Positions 6,957 through 13,055 of a stretch of 14,821 nucleotides of DNA are shown in pieces. Source of the DNA: a bacterium. GTDB taxonomy: Archaea > Thermoproteota > Nitrososphaeria > Nitrososphaerales > CADDZS01. Position numbers and translations under genes: made by a program. The DNA lies in the NCBI GenBank assembly GCA_027310845.1, contig DAIDAB010000034.1:1-14821 (forward strand). The letters are read 5' to 3'. The notes under the pieces were generated by a model that saw nothing but the letters and a program-made list of their open reading frames with translations, did not search any database and was not told the DNA's origin. Position 1 is the first letter of the stretch, and every line of letters begins with the position of its first letter.

Positions 6957-7247
6957 TTATGCGTTCTGGAATCTGGCTAGTACTTCGGCCCGCCAAGATC
7001 GCCTACAAACAGATGTTCGAAATGTTGCATTCAGCCATGGCTTGAAATTCACCGCTTATTTGGTAGATCCTGCTCTAGAGTCATGTTGCGCGTTGAGTTC
7101 GGTCCGTGTCGTATTCGAAATGAACTAGTAAAGGACTTTTTCAAACAGGAGCGATTGCTACTGGCTCATCGTGCATCGCAATTCTTAATTCAATACCATA
7201 GCGGAGCATCACCTGAGATCTGATGACAATTGGAGGAGCCTCGCGAT
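6957..7247. other. Divergent intergenic region between the methylthiotransferase gene and nep1
   Basis: About 290 bases between two genes that read away from each other, so it must hold both promoters. I find no convincing TATA box on either strand. Besides the possible 46-codon ORF at 7083-7223 I see no tRNA-like fold and no long repeat. A GGAGGAG at 7232-7238 is the ribosome-binding site that decides the nep1 start at GTG 7248. Confidence 0.5.
7083..7223 (+). CDS. Possible small protein upstream of nep1 (46 residues)
   Basis: An ATG-started frame of 46 codons ending in TGA at 7221-7223, about 25 bases before the nep1 start. The product is basic and amphipathic, including the stretch FGPCRIRNELVKDFFKQERL. 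The frame is open further upstream to a stop at 6978-6980, without another ATG. For: protein-like composition and position directly in front of nep1 on the same strand. Against: no clear ribosome-binding site before ATG 7083, no family I recognise, and a length that can occur by chance. Confidence 0.3.
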   Translation: MLRVEFGPCRIRNELVKDFFKQERLLLAHRASQFLIQYHSGASPEI

Positions 7248-7916
7248 GTGCTGGTTCTTGAGGAGGCCTCGCTAGAGCTTCTTCCGATGAAACTTCAAAC
7301 TCACGCAAGTGCCAGAAGAGTGGAAGAACACTTCGGAGTGAGGCCGGAAAGACAGATCCTAGACAGCAACTTTCACAGGACAGCAATGTCTGCTCTAAAG
7401 GATTCAGGGAAACGAGGGAGGCCGGATGTTGTACACTTTGCTTTGCTTGACGCAACCTCAACCCCGTTATTCATGCGGGGAAGAATCAAGGTGGTAATGC
7501 ATACCATCGGAGGAGAGACTATCTCTCTTAAGAGCGGAACCCGTCCCCCTAGGAATCTCCAGCGCTTCTGTGGGGTAGTATCGAAATTACTTTCATCGGA
7601 GCAGGGCGAGGCTGAAGAGAGACTGTTCAAGACATCTCGAAAGCAGACCTTCAGCGAGCTGCTCTCTTCGCTCGGTGTCGAAAGAGTGGTCACTTTGACA
7701 AAGCTTGGCATTCGTCGTCAACTTGACCAAGTCGTCCAGATTTCCATGGATTCTGAAAAGACAGCATGGGTTGTCGGAGGGTTCGCTCATGGACATTTTG
7801 AATCAGATGTAACAGCCAAATCCACAGAAGTGATATCGATATCTCAAGATTCCCTTGCTGCTCACGTGGTGACCTCAAGACTTTGCTACGAGCTGGAGCA
7901 ATCATTCGGAATTTAG
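7248..7916 (+). CDS. nep1: Ribosomal RNA small subunit pseudouridine methyltransferase Nep1 (Emg1)
   Basis: Protein of 222 residues. Nep1 is a SPOUT-class (alpha/beta-knot) enzyme that N1-methylates a pseudouridine in helix 35 of 16S rRNA during small-subunit assembly, using SAM. Visible support: an N-terminal LVLEEASLELLP, as in archaeal relatives; ILDSNFHRTAM (37-47); the RNA-binding RGRPDVVHFALL (56-67); TRPPRNLQRFCGVV (98-111); and C-terminal SPOUT strands VVTLTKLG and AWVVGGFAHGHF, the last matching the G-G-F-x-x-G SAM-binding loop. GTG 7248 is preferred over TTG 7230 because GGAGGAG lies nine bases before it and the protein then begins like its relatives. It ends 2 bases before the convergent aspartase gene. 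Nob1, another 16S maturation factor, is encoded 3 kb away. Confidence 0.93.
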   Translation: MLVLEEASLELLPMKLQTHASARRVEEHFGVRPERQILDSNFHRTAMSALKDSGKRGRPDVVHFALLDATSTPLFMRGRIKVVMHTIGGETISLKSGTRPPRNLQRFCGVVSKLLSSEQGEAEERLFKTSRKQTFSELLSSLGVERVVTLTKLGIRRQLDQVVQISMDSEKTAWVVGGFAHGHFESDVTAKSTEVISISQDSLAAHVVTSRLCYELEQSFGI

Positions 7917-7918
7917 AC

Positions 7919-9322
7919 TTACTCGTTCGAGGTCATTCTCTTTATGTCGAGAAGCTCATCGAGCTCCTCCTTCGAAAGACCTGACATCTCCTCGGCGAGC
8001 TCTCGGATTGAGCGTTTTGTCGCAACCGATTTCTTCGCAATTTCTGCAGCTTTTTCGTATCCGATCTTGGGAGAAAGCGCAGTTGATAGCGCACTGCTCA
8101 TTTCAGCATGTCTTCTGCAGATATCAGCGTTGACCGTGATTCCGTCAACACAGTACTCAGCAAACACTCGAGAGCCACTTGTTCCAATGGCGATAGAGTT
8201 CAGGAGGTTCCAAGCAGCCACCGGCATCATGACGTTGAGTTCGAGCTGTCCGGCCTGCCCTGCCATAGTAACGGTCAAATCGTTCCCTATCAGCTGAAAA
8301 CCGACCATGTTGAACATCTCCGCAATGCTTGGATTGACCTTCCCGGGCATGATCGAAGAACCAGGTTGTACGCTCGGCAGTTTGATCTCTCCGAGCCCTG
8401 CGGCTGGACCGGAAGACAACAGTCTGAGGTCGTTTGCTATCTTCGTGAAACTCACTGCCAACACTTTCAAGGCAGAGGAGACTTCAACGATGGCGTCAAG
8501 ATTCTGAGTCGCTTCAAACATATTTTCGGACTTTCTAAAGTCAATTTTCGTGATTGAAGCAACCTCTTCGATTGCGTACTGAGCGAACTTTGGATGAGCG
8601 TTGAGGCCCGTTCCAACGGCGGTTCCACCAAAGTTCAGTTCCTTAAGAGTCTGACTGGCATTCTTCATCCGAGCTATTCCGTGAGCGATCATTGATGCGT
8701 ATCCGCTAAATTCCTGCCCGAGTGTTATTGGGACGGCGTCTTGGAGATGAGTGCGCCCTATTTTCACAATGTCTTTGAATCCTTCTATTTTGCGCTCCAG
8801 GGATTCCTTTAGAGATTCAAGTGCTGGAAGAAGGCCATTTGTGATCGATTCCAGTGCTGCAATGTGTATTGCGACATGAAAGGTGTCGTTGGTCGACTGG
8901 GCCATATTCACATGATCGTTAGGATGAACCAGTCTGTAATTCCCGAGTTGCCCTCCGAGAATCTCAATTGCTCTGTTCGCGATCACTTCATTAGCGTTCA
9001 TGTTTTGTGAGGTCCCGGCTCCAGCCTGAAAAGCGTCGACAACAAAGCTCGAGTCGAATTTTCCCTCGATCACCTCTGTGGATGCCTGCACTATCGCCTC
9101 ACCAATCCTTTTGTCAAGAAGCCCGACTCTCAGATTGGCCTTCGCCGCGGAGCGTTTGATTATGCCTTGGGCCCTAATGAATTCCCTCGGCAGCTTTAGT
9201 CCGCTTATCGGAAAATTATGCACTGCTCGAATAGTCTGCACGCCATAGTAGGCGTCTTTAGGCACCCTTACTTCTCCCAGAAAGTCCTTTTCAATGCGAT
9301 AGTCCGTTTCTGAATCATTCAT
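7919..9322 (-). CDS. aspA: Aspartate ammonia-lyase (aspartase/class II fumarase family)
   Basis: A 467-residue member of the fumarase/aspartase superfamily. Aspartase converts L-aspartate to fumarate and ammonia; class II fumarase hydrates fumarate to malate. Aspartase-like features: the opening IEKDFLGE and DAYYGVQTIRAVHNFPISG, very close to Bacillus AspB, and AQSTND, where fumarases usually have QSSND. Catalytic parts present: AGTSQNMNANEV, GRTHLQDAVP, FGGTAVGTGLNAHP and the flexible loop GSSIMPGKVNP with its catalytic serine, then GQLELNVMMP. A few parts, such as GLNAHPKF, look fumarase-like, so class II fumarase remains possible. ATG 9322 is chosen over TTG 9328 because GGTGAG lies nine bases before it. 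An inverted repeat sits just upstream (9348-9366). It is convergent with nep1 with a 2-base gap. Confidence 0.85.
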   Translation of the reverse strand: MNDSETDYRIEKDFLGEVRVPKDAYYGVQTIRAVHNFPISGLKLPREFIRAQGIIKRSAAKANLRVGLLDKRIGEAIVQASTEVIEGKFDSSFVVDAFQAGAGTSQNMNANEVIANRAIEILGGQLGNYRLVHPNDHVNMAQSTNDTFHVAIHIAALESITNGLLPALESLKESLERKIEGFKDIVKIGRTHLQDAVPITLGQEFSGYASMIAHGIARMKNASQTLKELNFGGTAVGTGLNAHPKFAQYAIEEVASITKIDFRKSENMFEATQNLDAIVEVSSALKVLAVSFTKIANDLRLLSSGPAAGLGEIKLPSVQPGSSIMPGKVNPSIAEMFNMVGFQLIGNDLTVTMAGQAGQLELNVMMPVAAWNLLNSIAIGTSGSRVFAEYCVDGITVNADICRRHAEMSSALSTALSPKIGYEKAAEIAKKSVATKRSIRELAEEMSGLSKEELDELLDIKRMTSNE

Positions 9323-9347
9323 GCTCAACGACTCACCATAGTAATCC

Positions 9348-9366
9348 GGCCATAGATTGAATGGCC
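9348..9366. repeat. Inverted repeat upstream of the aspartase gene
   Basis: GGCCAT-agattga-ATGGCC is a perfect 6-bp inverted repeat with a 7-base spacer, 26-44 bases before the aspartase ATG. A TATA-like AACATAAAG on the minus strand at about 9394-9403 would place the transcript start near 9370, so the repeat would lie at the very start of the leader. It could be a regulator site or an RNA hairpin. Chance is not excluded. Confidence 0.35.
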
Positions 9367-9453
9367 TCGGGTACGATTAATCTCCTGTGTTGGGCTTTAT
9401 GTTTTGCCCGAAGGTTCCGAAGTGCGCAGTATCTCATAATCATGGATTTGCTT

Positions 9454-10038
9454 TCACTGTATTCTTTTCCTCCCTTCATCTTTCTGCCTAGCTATCGCGC
9501 GCTCCTCCTTTTCGACTTCACTGAAGCTATCATAGAGTATCCCGAGCAAGTATCCGTAGACAACAGAAATCGGAAGGCTGGTGAAAACTGGAATCACATG
9601 GTAATAGTCGGGAGAGCACCCTATTTCCCAACCAGAGAGCCCCAGTGCTATGCCCAAAACGAACACGACTATGCTCATGAATACTCCCTTCTTCTTCGAA
9701 GTTAGACCAGGCAGGTGCTCATAGGCCCCACCATACACTCCGCCATAGATCACTCCCACAACCATTGCCCCCACTGCCCAGTCAAGCGAAAACACAACTA
9801 GGTCTGTGTTGAAAATGTCTGACGCCGAGGGTAACGTAATGGTCGTTATGAGCGTCTGCGTTCCTGTGGTTATCGCCGTCGTGATGTTCATGTTCGCGAG
9901 CTGTGTTTGAATGTATGACATCTGATAAGACCCGCAGAGTTCAAAGAAGCCCGTGTGAAGGAGCCCGATCATTACGGCATAGACGACGCCAGCCGCAAGT
10001 CCTGCCTTGAGCCCCTTGGATAGACTTCCCATCTTCAT
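9454..10038 (-). CDS. Hypothetical four-helix membrane protein
   Basis: I do not recognise this family. From ATG 10038 it has 194 residues with four likely membrane spans: about 10-30 (AGLAAGVVYAVMIGLLHTGFF), 81-103 (VVFSLDWAVGAMVVGVIYGG), 118-138 (GVFMSIVVFVLGIALGLSGW) and 148-169 (PVFTSLPISVVYGYLLGIL). Between spans 1 and 2 lies a Thr/Ile-rich loop (about 35-78, with TTAITTGTQTLITTITL), likely outside the cell. The tail (170-194, EKEERAIARQKDEGRKR) is highly charged and probably cytoplasmic. The small-residue motif YGGVYGGAYEHLPG follows span 2. Other starts are TTG 10047 and ATG 10032; no clear ribosome-binding site decides. It lies between the aspartase gene and a 148-base control region, and nothing in the context gives a function. 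Confidence 0.75.
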   Translation of the reverse strand: MKMGSLSKGLKAGLAAGVVYAVMIGLLHTGFFELCGSYQMSYIQTQLANMNITTAITTGTQTLITTITLPSASDIFNTDLVVFSLDWAVGAMVVGVIYGGVYGGAYEHLPGLTSKKKGVFMSIVVFVLGIALGLSGWEIGCSPDYYHVIPVFTSLPISVVYGYLLGILYDSFSEVEKEERAIARQKDEGRKRIQ

Positions 10039-10079
10039 GTCAGCCAATCTGCTTCGGAATGCCGCACCATCTCCGCTTT

Positions 10080-10093
10080 TGCGTATTTACGCA
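10080..10093. promoter_or_regulatory. Perfect palindrome, possible operator
   Basis: TGCGTA-TT-TACGCA is a perfect inverted repeat with a two-base centre. It is 42 bases before the ATG of the membrane protein gene and immediately next to a TATA-like CCTTTATGC on the minus strand (about 10091-10099). That places it where a dimeric repressor could block transcription start. It is about 95 bases before the plus-strand gene. Confidence 0.45.
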
Positions 10094-10112
10094 TAAAGGA
10101 AGGAGATGCAAA

Positions 10113-10160
10113 ATGCAACAATCCACCTGTAGAAGAGCGCCGTTTCGGAAATCGCTTTAA
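10113..10160 (+). CDS. Possible 15-residue mini-ORF with strong ribosome-binding site
   Basis: ATG 10113 to TAA 10158-10160 encodes MQQSTCRRAPFRKSL. AAGGAAGGAG ends 7 bases before the ATG, one of the clearest ribosome-binding sequences in the window. The stop falls within the TATA-like box of the next gene, and if that gene is leaderless the mini-ORF would not be on its main transcript. It could be a small peptide, a leader peptide of a longer transcript, or chance purines. Confidence 0.2.
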   Translation: MQQSTCRRAPFRKSL

Positions 10161-10163
10161 CTA
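10155..10163 (+). promoter_or_regulatory. TATA-like box for F420:NADP oxidoreductase, leaderless arrangement
   Basis: CTTTAACTA is centred about 28 bases before the ATG at 10187. Archaeal transcription starts about 25-28 bases after the box, so the mRNA would begin at or within a few bases of the ATG. No ribosome-binding site precedes the ATG, which agrees with a leaderless message. Confidence 0.4.
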
Positions 10164-10186
10164 CTGTCGGTCGCGGTTACTGACAC

Positions 10187-10855
10187 ATGCCTTCAATCGG
10201 ATTGATCGGAGGAACAGGTGATCTCGGAACAGCGCTTGCAATTCATCTGTCGAAAAAGTACGAGATTGTAACCATCGGATCTAGGAATATCGAAAAGGCT
10301 CGCGCAACTCTCAAGACGATTCTTCAAGAGAAGGGCGCGAAAGACCATCTTCTCAATCACCTGAAGTCAGCTTCGAATGCCGACGTGGTCTCTGAGTGCG
10401 ACATTATAATAGCCACGCTTCCCCATGAAAACGCAATCGAGACTATCAAGGCCCTCGCAAAGAATTTTCGCCAAGAGCAAGTGCTTGTATCTGCAGTTGC
10501 CGTTCTTTCCAAAGTAGGAAGCCAGTTTTTCCCTAGCAGAGGCCTTGAATCCATAGCAAAACAGATGAAATCAATCGTGCCGAATGGGGTCGAGGTCGCA
10601 TCAGCTTTTCAGACTGTCCCGGCCGCCATTCTATACAAGGAGAGGGAGATTTCGGCAGATGTCCTCGTAAGTGCCGAAAGCTCTAACACATATGAAAAGG
10701 TCGCTGACCTTGTTTCCTCGATAGAGGGCCTTCGACCTCTATACGTAGGTGACCTCGATCTAGCAGTAGAGCTTGAAGGATTGACAGCCCTAATTCTCAA
10801 TATTGCGATACGGAACCGTCTTAAGAGCCCGACGTTGAAGATTAATTCTTTTTGA
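10187..10855 (+). CDS. npdG: F420-dependent NADP oxidoreductase (NADPH:F420 reductase)
   Basis: Protein of 222 residues, matching Fno/NpdG. The enzyme moves hydride between reduced coenzyme F420 and NADP+, linking the F420 and NADPH pools in the cytoplasm. Visible support: N-terminal Rossmann loop IGLIGGTGDLGTALAIHL (4-21), followed by IGSR at the end of the second strand, where the arginine would hold the NADP 2'-phosphate; ECDIIIATLPHENAIETIKAL, like the CD-I-x-x-x-x-P-W/H-E-x-A-I-x-T pattern of Fno; VASAFQTVPAA, matching the S-A-x-x-T-I-P-A-A region; and the closing IEGLRPLYVGDL and LTALILNIAIRN. It is probably leaderless. Its last 14 bases overlap the tail of nob1 on the other strand. NAD kinase, which supplies NADP, is encoded nearby. 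Confidence 0.9.
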   Translation: MPSIGLIGGTGDLGTALAIHLSKKYEIVTIGSRNIEKARATLKTILQEKGAKDHLLNHLKSASNADVVSECDIIIATLPHENAIETIKALAKNFRQEQVLVSAVAVLSKVGSQFFPSRGLESIAKQMKSIVPNGVEVASAFQTVPAAILYKEREISADVLVSAESSNTYEKVADLVSSIEGLRPLYVGDLDLAVELEGLTALILNIAIRNRLKSPTLKINSF

Positions 10856-11330
10856 GGCGTTTCTCAAGCTTTGTCCCGCAAACAAGGCAATCTGCTCTCT
10901 GCTTGGAGTACTTCTTTCCGCATGCAGGGCAAAAGAACACCCACTCGCTTGCCGTCTTGATACCATTTGTCATCAGAGGGCGAGCCTTTATTCCAAGTCT
11001 TGAGGCGACATTCTCAACTGCAAAGTCATCCGAGAGCAAAATCGCCTCGTTCCCTTCCTCCTGTAGGTTGAGGCACAGCGCAAGAACGCTCAAATCTGCC
11101 TTGGACATTGAACTATCTCCTGTCTTCCTTGCAGCTTCCTGGACTGTTTTGAGGTTTTGAGGAGTTCCTTGAAGTACATTGATTTTCGAAAGAGCAATGA
11201 GCGTTCTTGTTCGCTCGTTTGATACTTCGCTGATGACATCAGGAGTGGTCACAAGATTCTCTGTTGTATTGGTATAAGGTACGCCTGCATAGAATGCAGT
11301 CGAGTCAAGCACAAGATACTGTTGCGGCAT
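10842..11330 (-). CDS. nob1: Endoribonuclease Nob1 (PIN domain plus zinc ribbon)
   Basis: Protein of 162 residues. Nob1 cuts the 3' end of precursor 16S (18S in eukaryotes) rRNA late in small-subunit assembly. The PIN nuclease domain (about 5-120) shows its acidic metal-binding residues: D9 (VLDSTAFYAG), E35 (TTPDVISEV), D79 (MSKADLSVLAL) and D101/D102 (LLSDDFAVENVASRLGI). The zinc ribbon follows with C134/C137 (FFCPACGKKY) and C148/C151 (DCLVCGTKL), then a basic tail. ATG 11330 is chosen because PIN domains begin a few residues before the first aspartate; an in-frame ATG at 11357 would add nine residues. The coding end overlaps npdG by 14 bases tail to tail. Its length is short but complete for archaeal Nob1. 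Confidence 0.9.
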   Translation of the reverse strand: MPQQYLVLDSTAFYAGVPYTNTTENLVTTPDVISEVSNERTRTLIALSKINVLQGTPQNLKTVQEAARKTGDSSMSKADLSVLALCLNLQEEGNEAILLSDDFAVENVASRLGIKARPLMTNGIKTASEWVFFCPACGKKYSKQRADCLVCGTKLEKRLKKN

Positions 11331-11593
11331 ATGAAATACAATGAGCCTCGCTATCATTCATGTTAGAGAGGGTTCAAAGGCAGAGCTATTCCTCTTTTCA
11401 CTAGACACTCTTCAGATACTGCTCTTTGTATGCCGCAAGACGCACCAAGTTGCGGGAAGCGCGGCTGTTGCCTCGAGGCACGAGGTCATGGTGCGATATT
11501 TCATCAAGTTGTTCTTAGTTATTTCTCCTTTTCAAGCTTTTCGCCTGCTGATCGCTGTGCCTCTCGCACTCATCAGAATCTCGCTCTTGAAAT
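11331..11593. other. Intergenic region between nob1 and NAD kinase, no convincing gene
   Basis: This is 263 bases between two minus-strand genes. On the plus strand a 91-codon frame (11341-11616) is open, but it runs into the NAD kinase gene on the opposite strand, has no clear ribosome-binding site and matches nothing I know. On the minus strand a frame open from 11514 to 11401 would encode a hydrophilic stretch including PRGNSRASRNLVRLAAYKEQ, but it has no ATG. An AAGGAG lies on the minus strand at about 11529-11534. The nob1 promoter should be here; I see no clear TATA box. Confidence 0.4.
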
Positions 11594-12427
11594 TTAGGCA
11601 AAGCCGAGATTCCTAAGCTGCCTGAACGGACCTCCGAGGTCAAATCTCACAAAGACCGCATCTCTTTCATGCTTTCTGAAGTCGACATATGTATTCGCTT
11701 CTAACGCGAAAACCTCTTGACCGTCGATCACAAGTTGGAGCGAAGAGTTCGCCATCAGACGCAGGATAGAGCTTGTCTTCTTGACCACGGTGGGAAATCG
11801 AGATATCGCACCGACTGGCGTCAAGATGAAAACATCAAGGGAGCCGTCCACAAAGGGAGCGCCGTAAGAGTATGAGTGTCCTGTAGAACCAGTTGGCGTG
11901 CTAATGATCGCCCCATCCATACGCTGTGTGAATTCAGCGCCGTCGTCATAGTCTATCGTGAACACAGGTGTACGGATTACAGATTGACGCATAGCAAATA
12001 CTTCATTTAAGGCTGGAGGAAGGGAGTGTCTCTTGAATGATGTGTTCAGCCTCGCTCTTCGCTCCAGTCTGAAGTCCCCTCGAAGTATTCTCTCGATCGA
12101 GCTCTTAGCCTGATCAGGTTTGATTTCGGCCATGATACCCCGTCCGCCCACATTGACGCAGAGACAAGGGACGGTGCTGTCGAGAATTCTAAGCATCCTC
12201 AATATTGTCCCGTCACCTGAAACGGTTACAACAAGATCAACTCTCGAAGTGCGAACATCATTTACAGAGGGTACGTGCTCGACGTTCCTGAGATGAAGAT
12301 TGGGGAAACTCGTGACCCTCAAGCCCTTGTCAAGCAGTATCTTGGCGATGTCTTGGGCTATCTCTTTTGCTTCTGAATGTCCCTCCTTGGAAATTATCGC
12401 AGCCCGAGAAATTTTCAGATTAAACAA
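11594..12427 (-). CDS. nadK: NAD kinase
   Basis: Protein of about 277 residues. NAD kinase phosphorylates NAD+ at the adenosine 2'-hydroxyl to make NADP+. Visible support: VTVSGDGTILRML (67-79), the place of the GGDGT motif, here with serine for the first glycine; NVGGRGIMAEI (92-102); the NE motif in PALNEVFAM (138-146) for ribose binding; the family signature ISTPTGSTGHSYSYGAP (175-191); and LVIDGQE (232-238). Signature parts match the archaeal type (TGHSYSYGAP rather than TAYSLSAGGP). The start is awkward: TTG 12427 touches an AGGAG (12428-12432) with no spacing, an in-frame stop lies just upstream, and the next candidates are CTG 12418 or beyond. It is divergent from the aIF5A gene. Confidence 0.9.
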   Translation of the reverse strand: MFNLKISRAAIISKEGHSEAKEIAQDIAKILLDKGLRVTSFPNLHLRNVEHVPSVNDVRTSRVDLVVTVSGDGTILRMLRILDSTVPCLCVNVGGRGIMAEIKPDQAKSSIERILRGDFRLERRARLNTSFKRHSLPPALNEVFAMRQSVIRTPVFTIDYDDGAEFTQRMDGAIISTPTGSTGHSYSYGAPFVDGSLDVFILTPVGAISRFPTVVKKTSSILRLMANSSLQLVIDGQEVFALEANTYVDFRKHERDAVFVRFDLGGPFRQLRNLGFA

Positions 12428-12544
12428 CTCCTGCCATGTTCGTCAATTGTCAGCCAAATTTTGAAGGAGAGGTGTTATTGAAAGAATCGCTTTGCAATAT
12501 TCTAGCACTCCATCGCATCTTGACAAGTCGATTTTACAATATCT

Positions 12545-12555
12545 GTTCATTGAAC
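12545..12555. repeat. Short palindrome upstream of the aIF5A promoter
   Basis: GTTCA-T-TGAAC is a perfect 5-bp inverted repeat, ending about 30 bases before the TATA box of the aIF5A gene and inside the 205-base divergent region shared with NAD kinase. It may be a regulator site, but five-base arms are weak evidence. Confidence 0.2.
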
Positions 12556-12585
12556 GAAATGGAATCGAAATGATCATAATTAACG

Positions 12586-12593
12586 TTATATAG
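12586..12593 (+). promoter_or_regulatory. TATA box for the aIF5A gene
   Basis: TTATATAG is the best TATA element in the window. It lies 40-47 bases before the ATG at 12633, predicting transcript start near 12615 and a short leader that holds the GTGAGG ribosome-binding sequence (12623-12628). The rest of 12428-12585 shows no gene and no tRNA-like structure. Confidence 0.6.
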
Positions 12594-12632
12594 AGTCCTA
12601 GCGGCTTTGGATGAACAAAATCGTGAGGCGCC

Positions 12633-13031
12633 ATGAGTAAACCAGTCGATCTTGGCAGCGTCAAGGAAGGATCCTACATCTTGATCGACGGGGAACCCTC
12701 GCGAATTGTTGAGTATGACAAGAGCAAGCCGGGAAAGCATGGCGCGGCAAAGGCAAGAGTCGTAGGCATAGGAATTTTTGACAACGTCAAGAGGAGCCTT
12801 GTTTCTCCAGTATCAGCTAATGTAGAAGTCCCTCTCATTGAGAAGAAATCCGGGCAAATAGTCTCCACATCGCCTACGAACGTGCAGTTGATGGATCTTG
12901 AAACATTCGAGACTTTCGATGTGCTACTGCCCGCCGACGAAGATATTAAAGCTAAAATTACTGCAGGAGTAGAAGTCGAATACTGGAAGGTGCTGGGCAG
13001 AACTAAGATTGTGCGTGTCAAGAATGTGTGA
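12633..13031 (+). CDS. eif5a: Translation initiation factor 5A (aIF5A), hypusine-containing
   Basis: Protein of 132 residues. Family knowledge: IF5A binds near the ribosomal E site and relieves stalls, for example at proline runs; deoxyhypusine synthase modifies one lysine. Visible support: the first SH3-like domain with GSYILIDGEPSRIVEY (13-28), then the exposed loop SKPGKHGAAKARVVG, whose K35 is the modification site, then the OB-fold domain with VQLMDLETFETFDVLLP and the closing EVEYWKVLGRTKIVRVKNV. The length matches archaeal homologues. It has a good TATA box and short leader of its own, so it is probably a single-gene unit. It is convergent with dnaJ, 24 bases apart. Deoxyhypusine synthase is not in the window. 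Confidence 0.96.
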   Translation: MSKPVDLGSVKEGSYILIDGEPSRIVEYDKSKPGKHGAAKARVVGIGIFDNVKRSLVSPVSANVEVPLIEKKSGQIVSTSPTNVQLMDLETFETFDVLLPADEDIKAKITAGVEVEYWKVLGRTKIVRVKNV

Positions 13032-13055
13032 CCGGGAGCAGGGACTCGAATAGCC

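Larger units (their letters stand above)
10048..10186. other. Divergent control region between the membrane protein gene and F420:NADP oxidoreductase
   Basis: Holds a perfect 14-bp palindrome (10080-10093), a purine-rich run with a strong ribosome-binding sequence (10095-10105), a 15-codon mini-ORF (10113-10160) and a TATA-like box for the gene on the plus strand (10155-10163). The minus-strand membrane gene probably uses the CCTTTATGC just beyond the palindrome as its promoter box. Confidence 0.5.

Noticed and set aside
7141..7711. Minus-strand frames opposite nep1
   Set aside because: nep1 on the plus strand explains this stretch with clear family motifs; the opposite frames have no recognisable content.
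9392..9409. GGGC-N10-GCCC inverted repeat around the aspartase TATA-like box
   Set aside because: Four-base arms are too short to separate from chance in this base composition.
9361..9705. 114-codon plus-strand frame opposite the membrane protein gene
   Set aside because: It begins in the aspartase promoter region and reads mostly antisense to the membrane protein, whose span pattern is coherent; no ribosome-binding site.
11341..11616. 91-codon plus-strand frame between nob1 and NAD kinase as a gene
   Set aside because: It runs antisense into the NAD kinase coding end, has no clear ribosome-binding site and shows the hydrophobic composition often seen opposite charged coding sequence. Kept only as part of the unexplained region.
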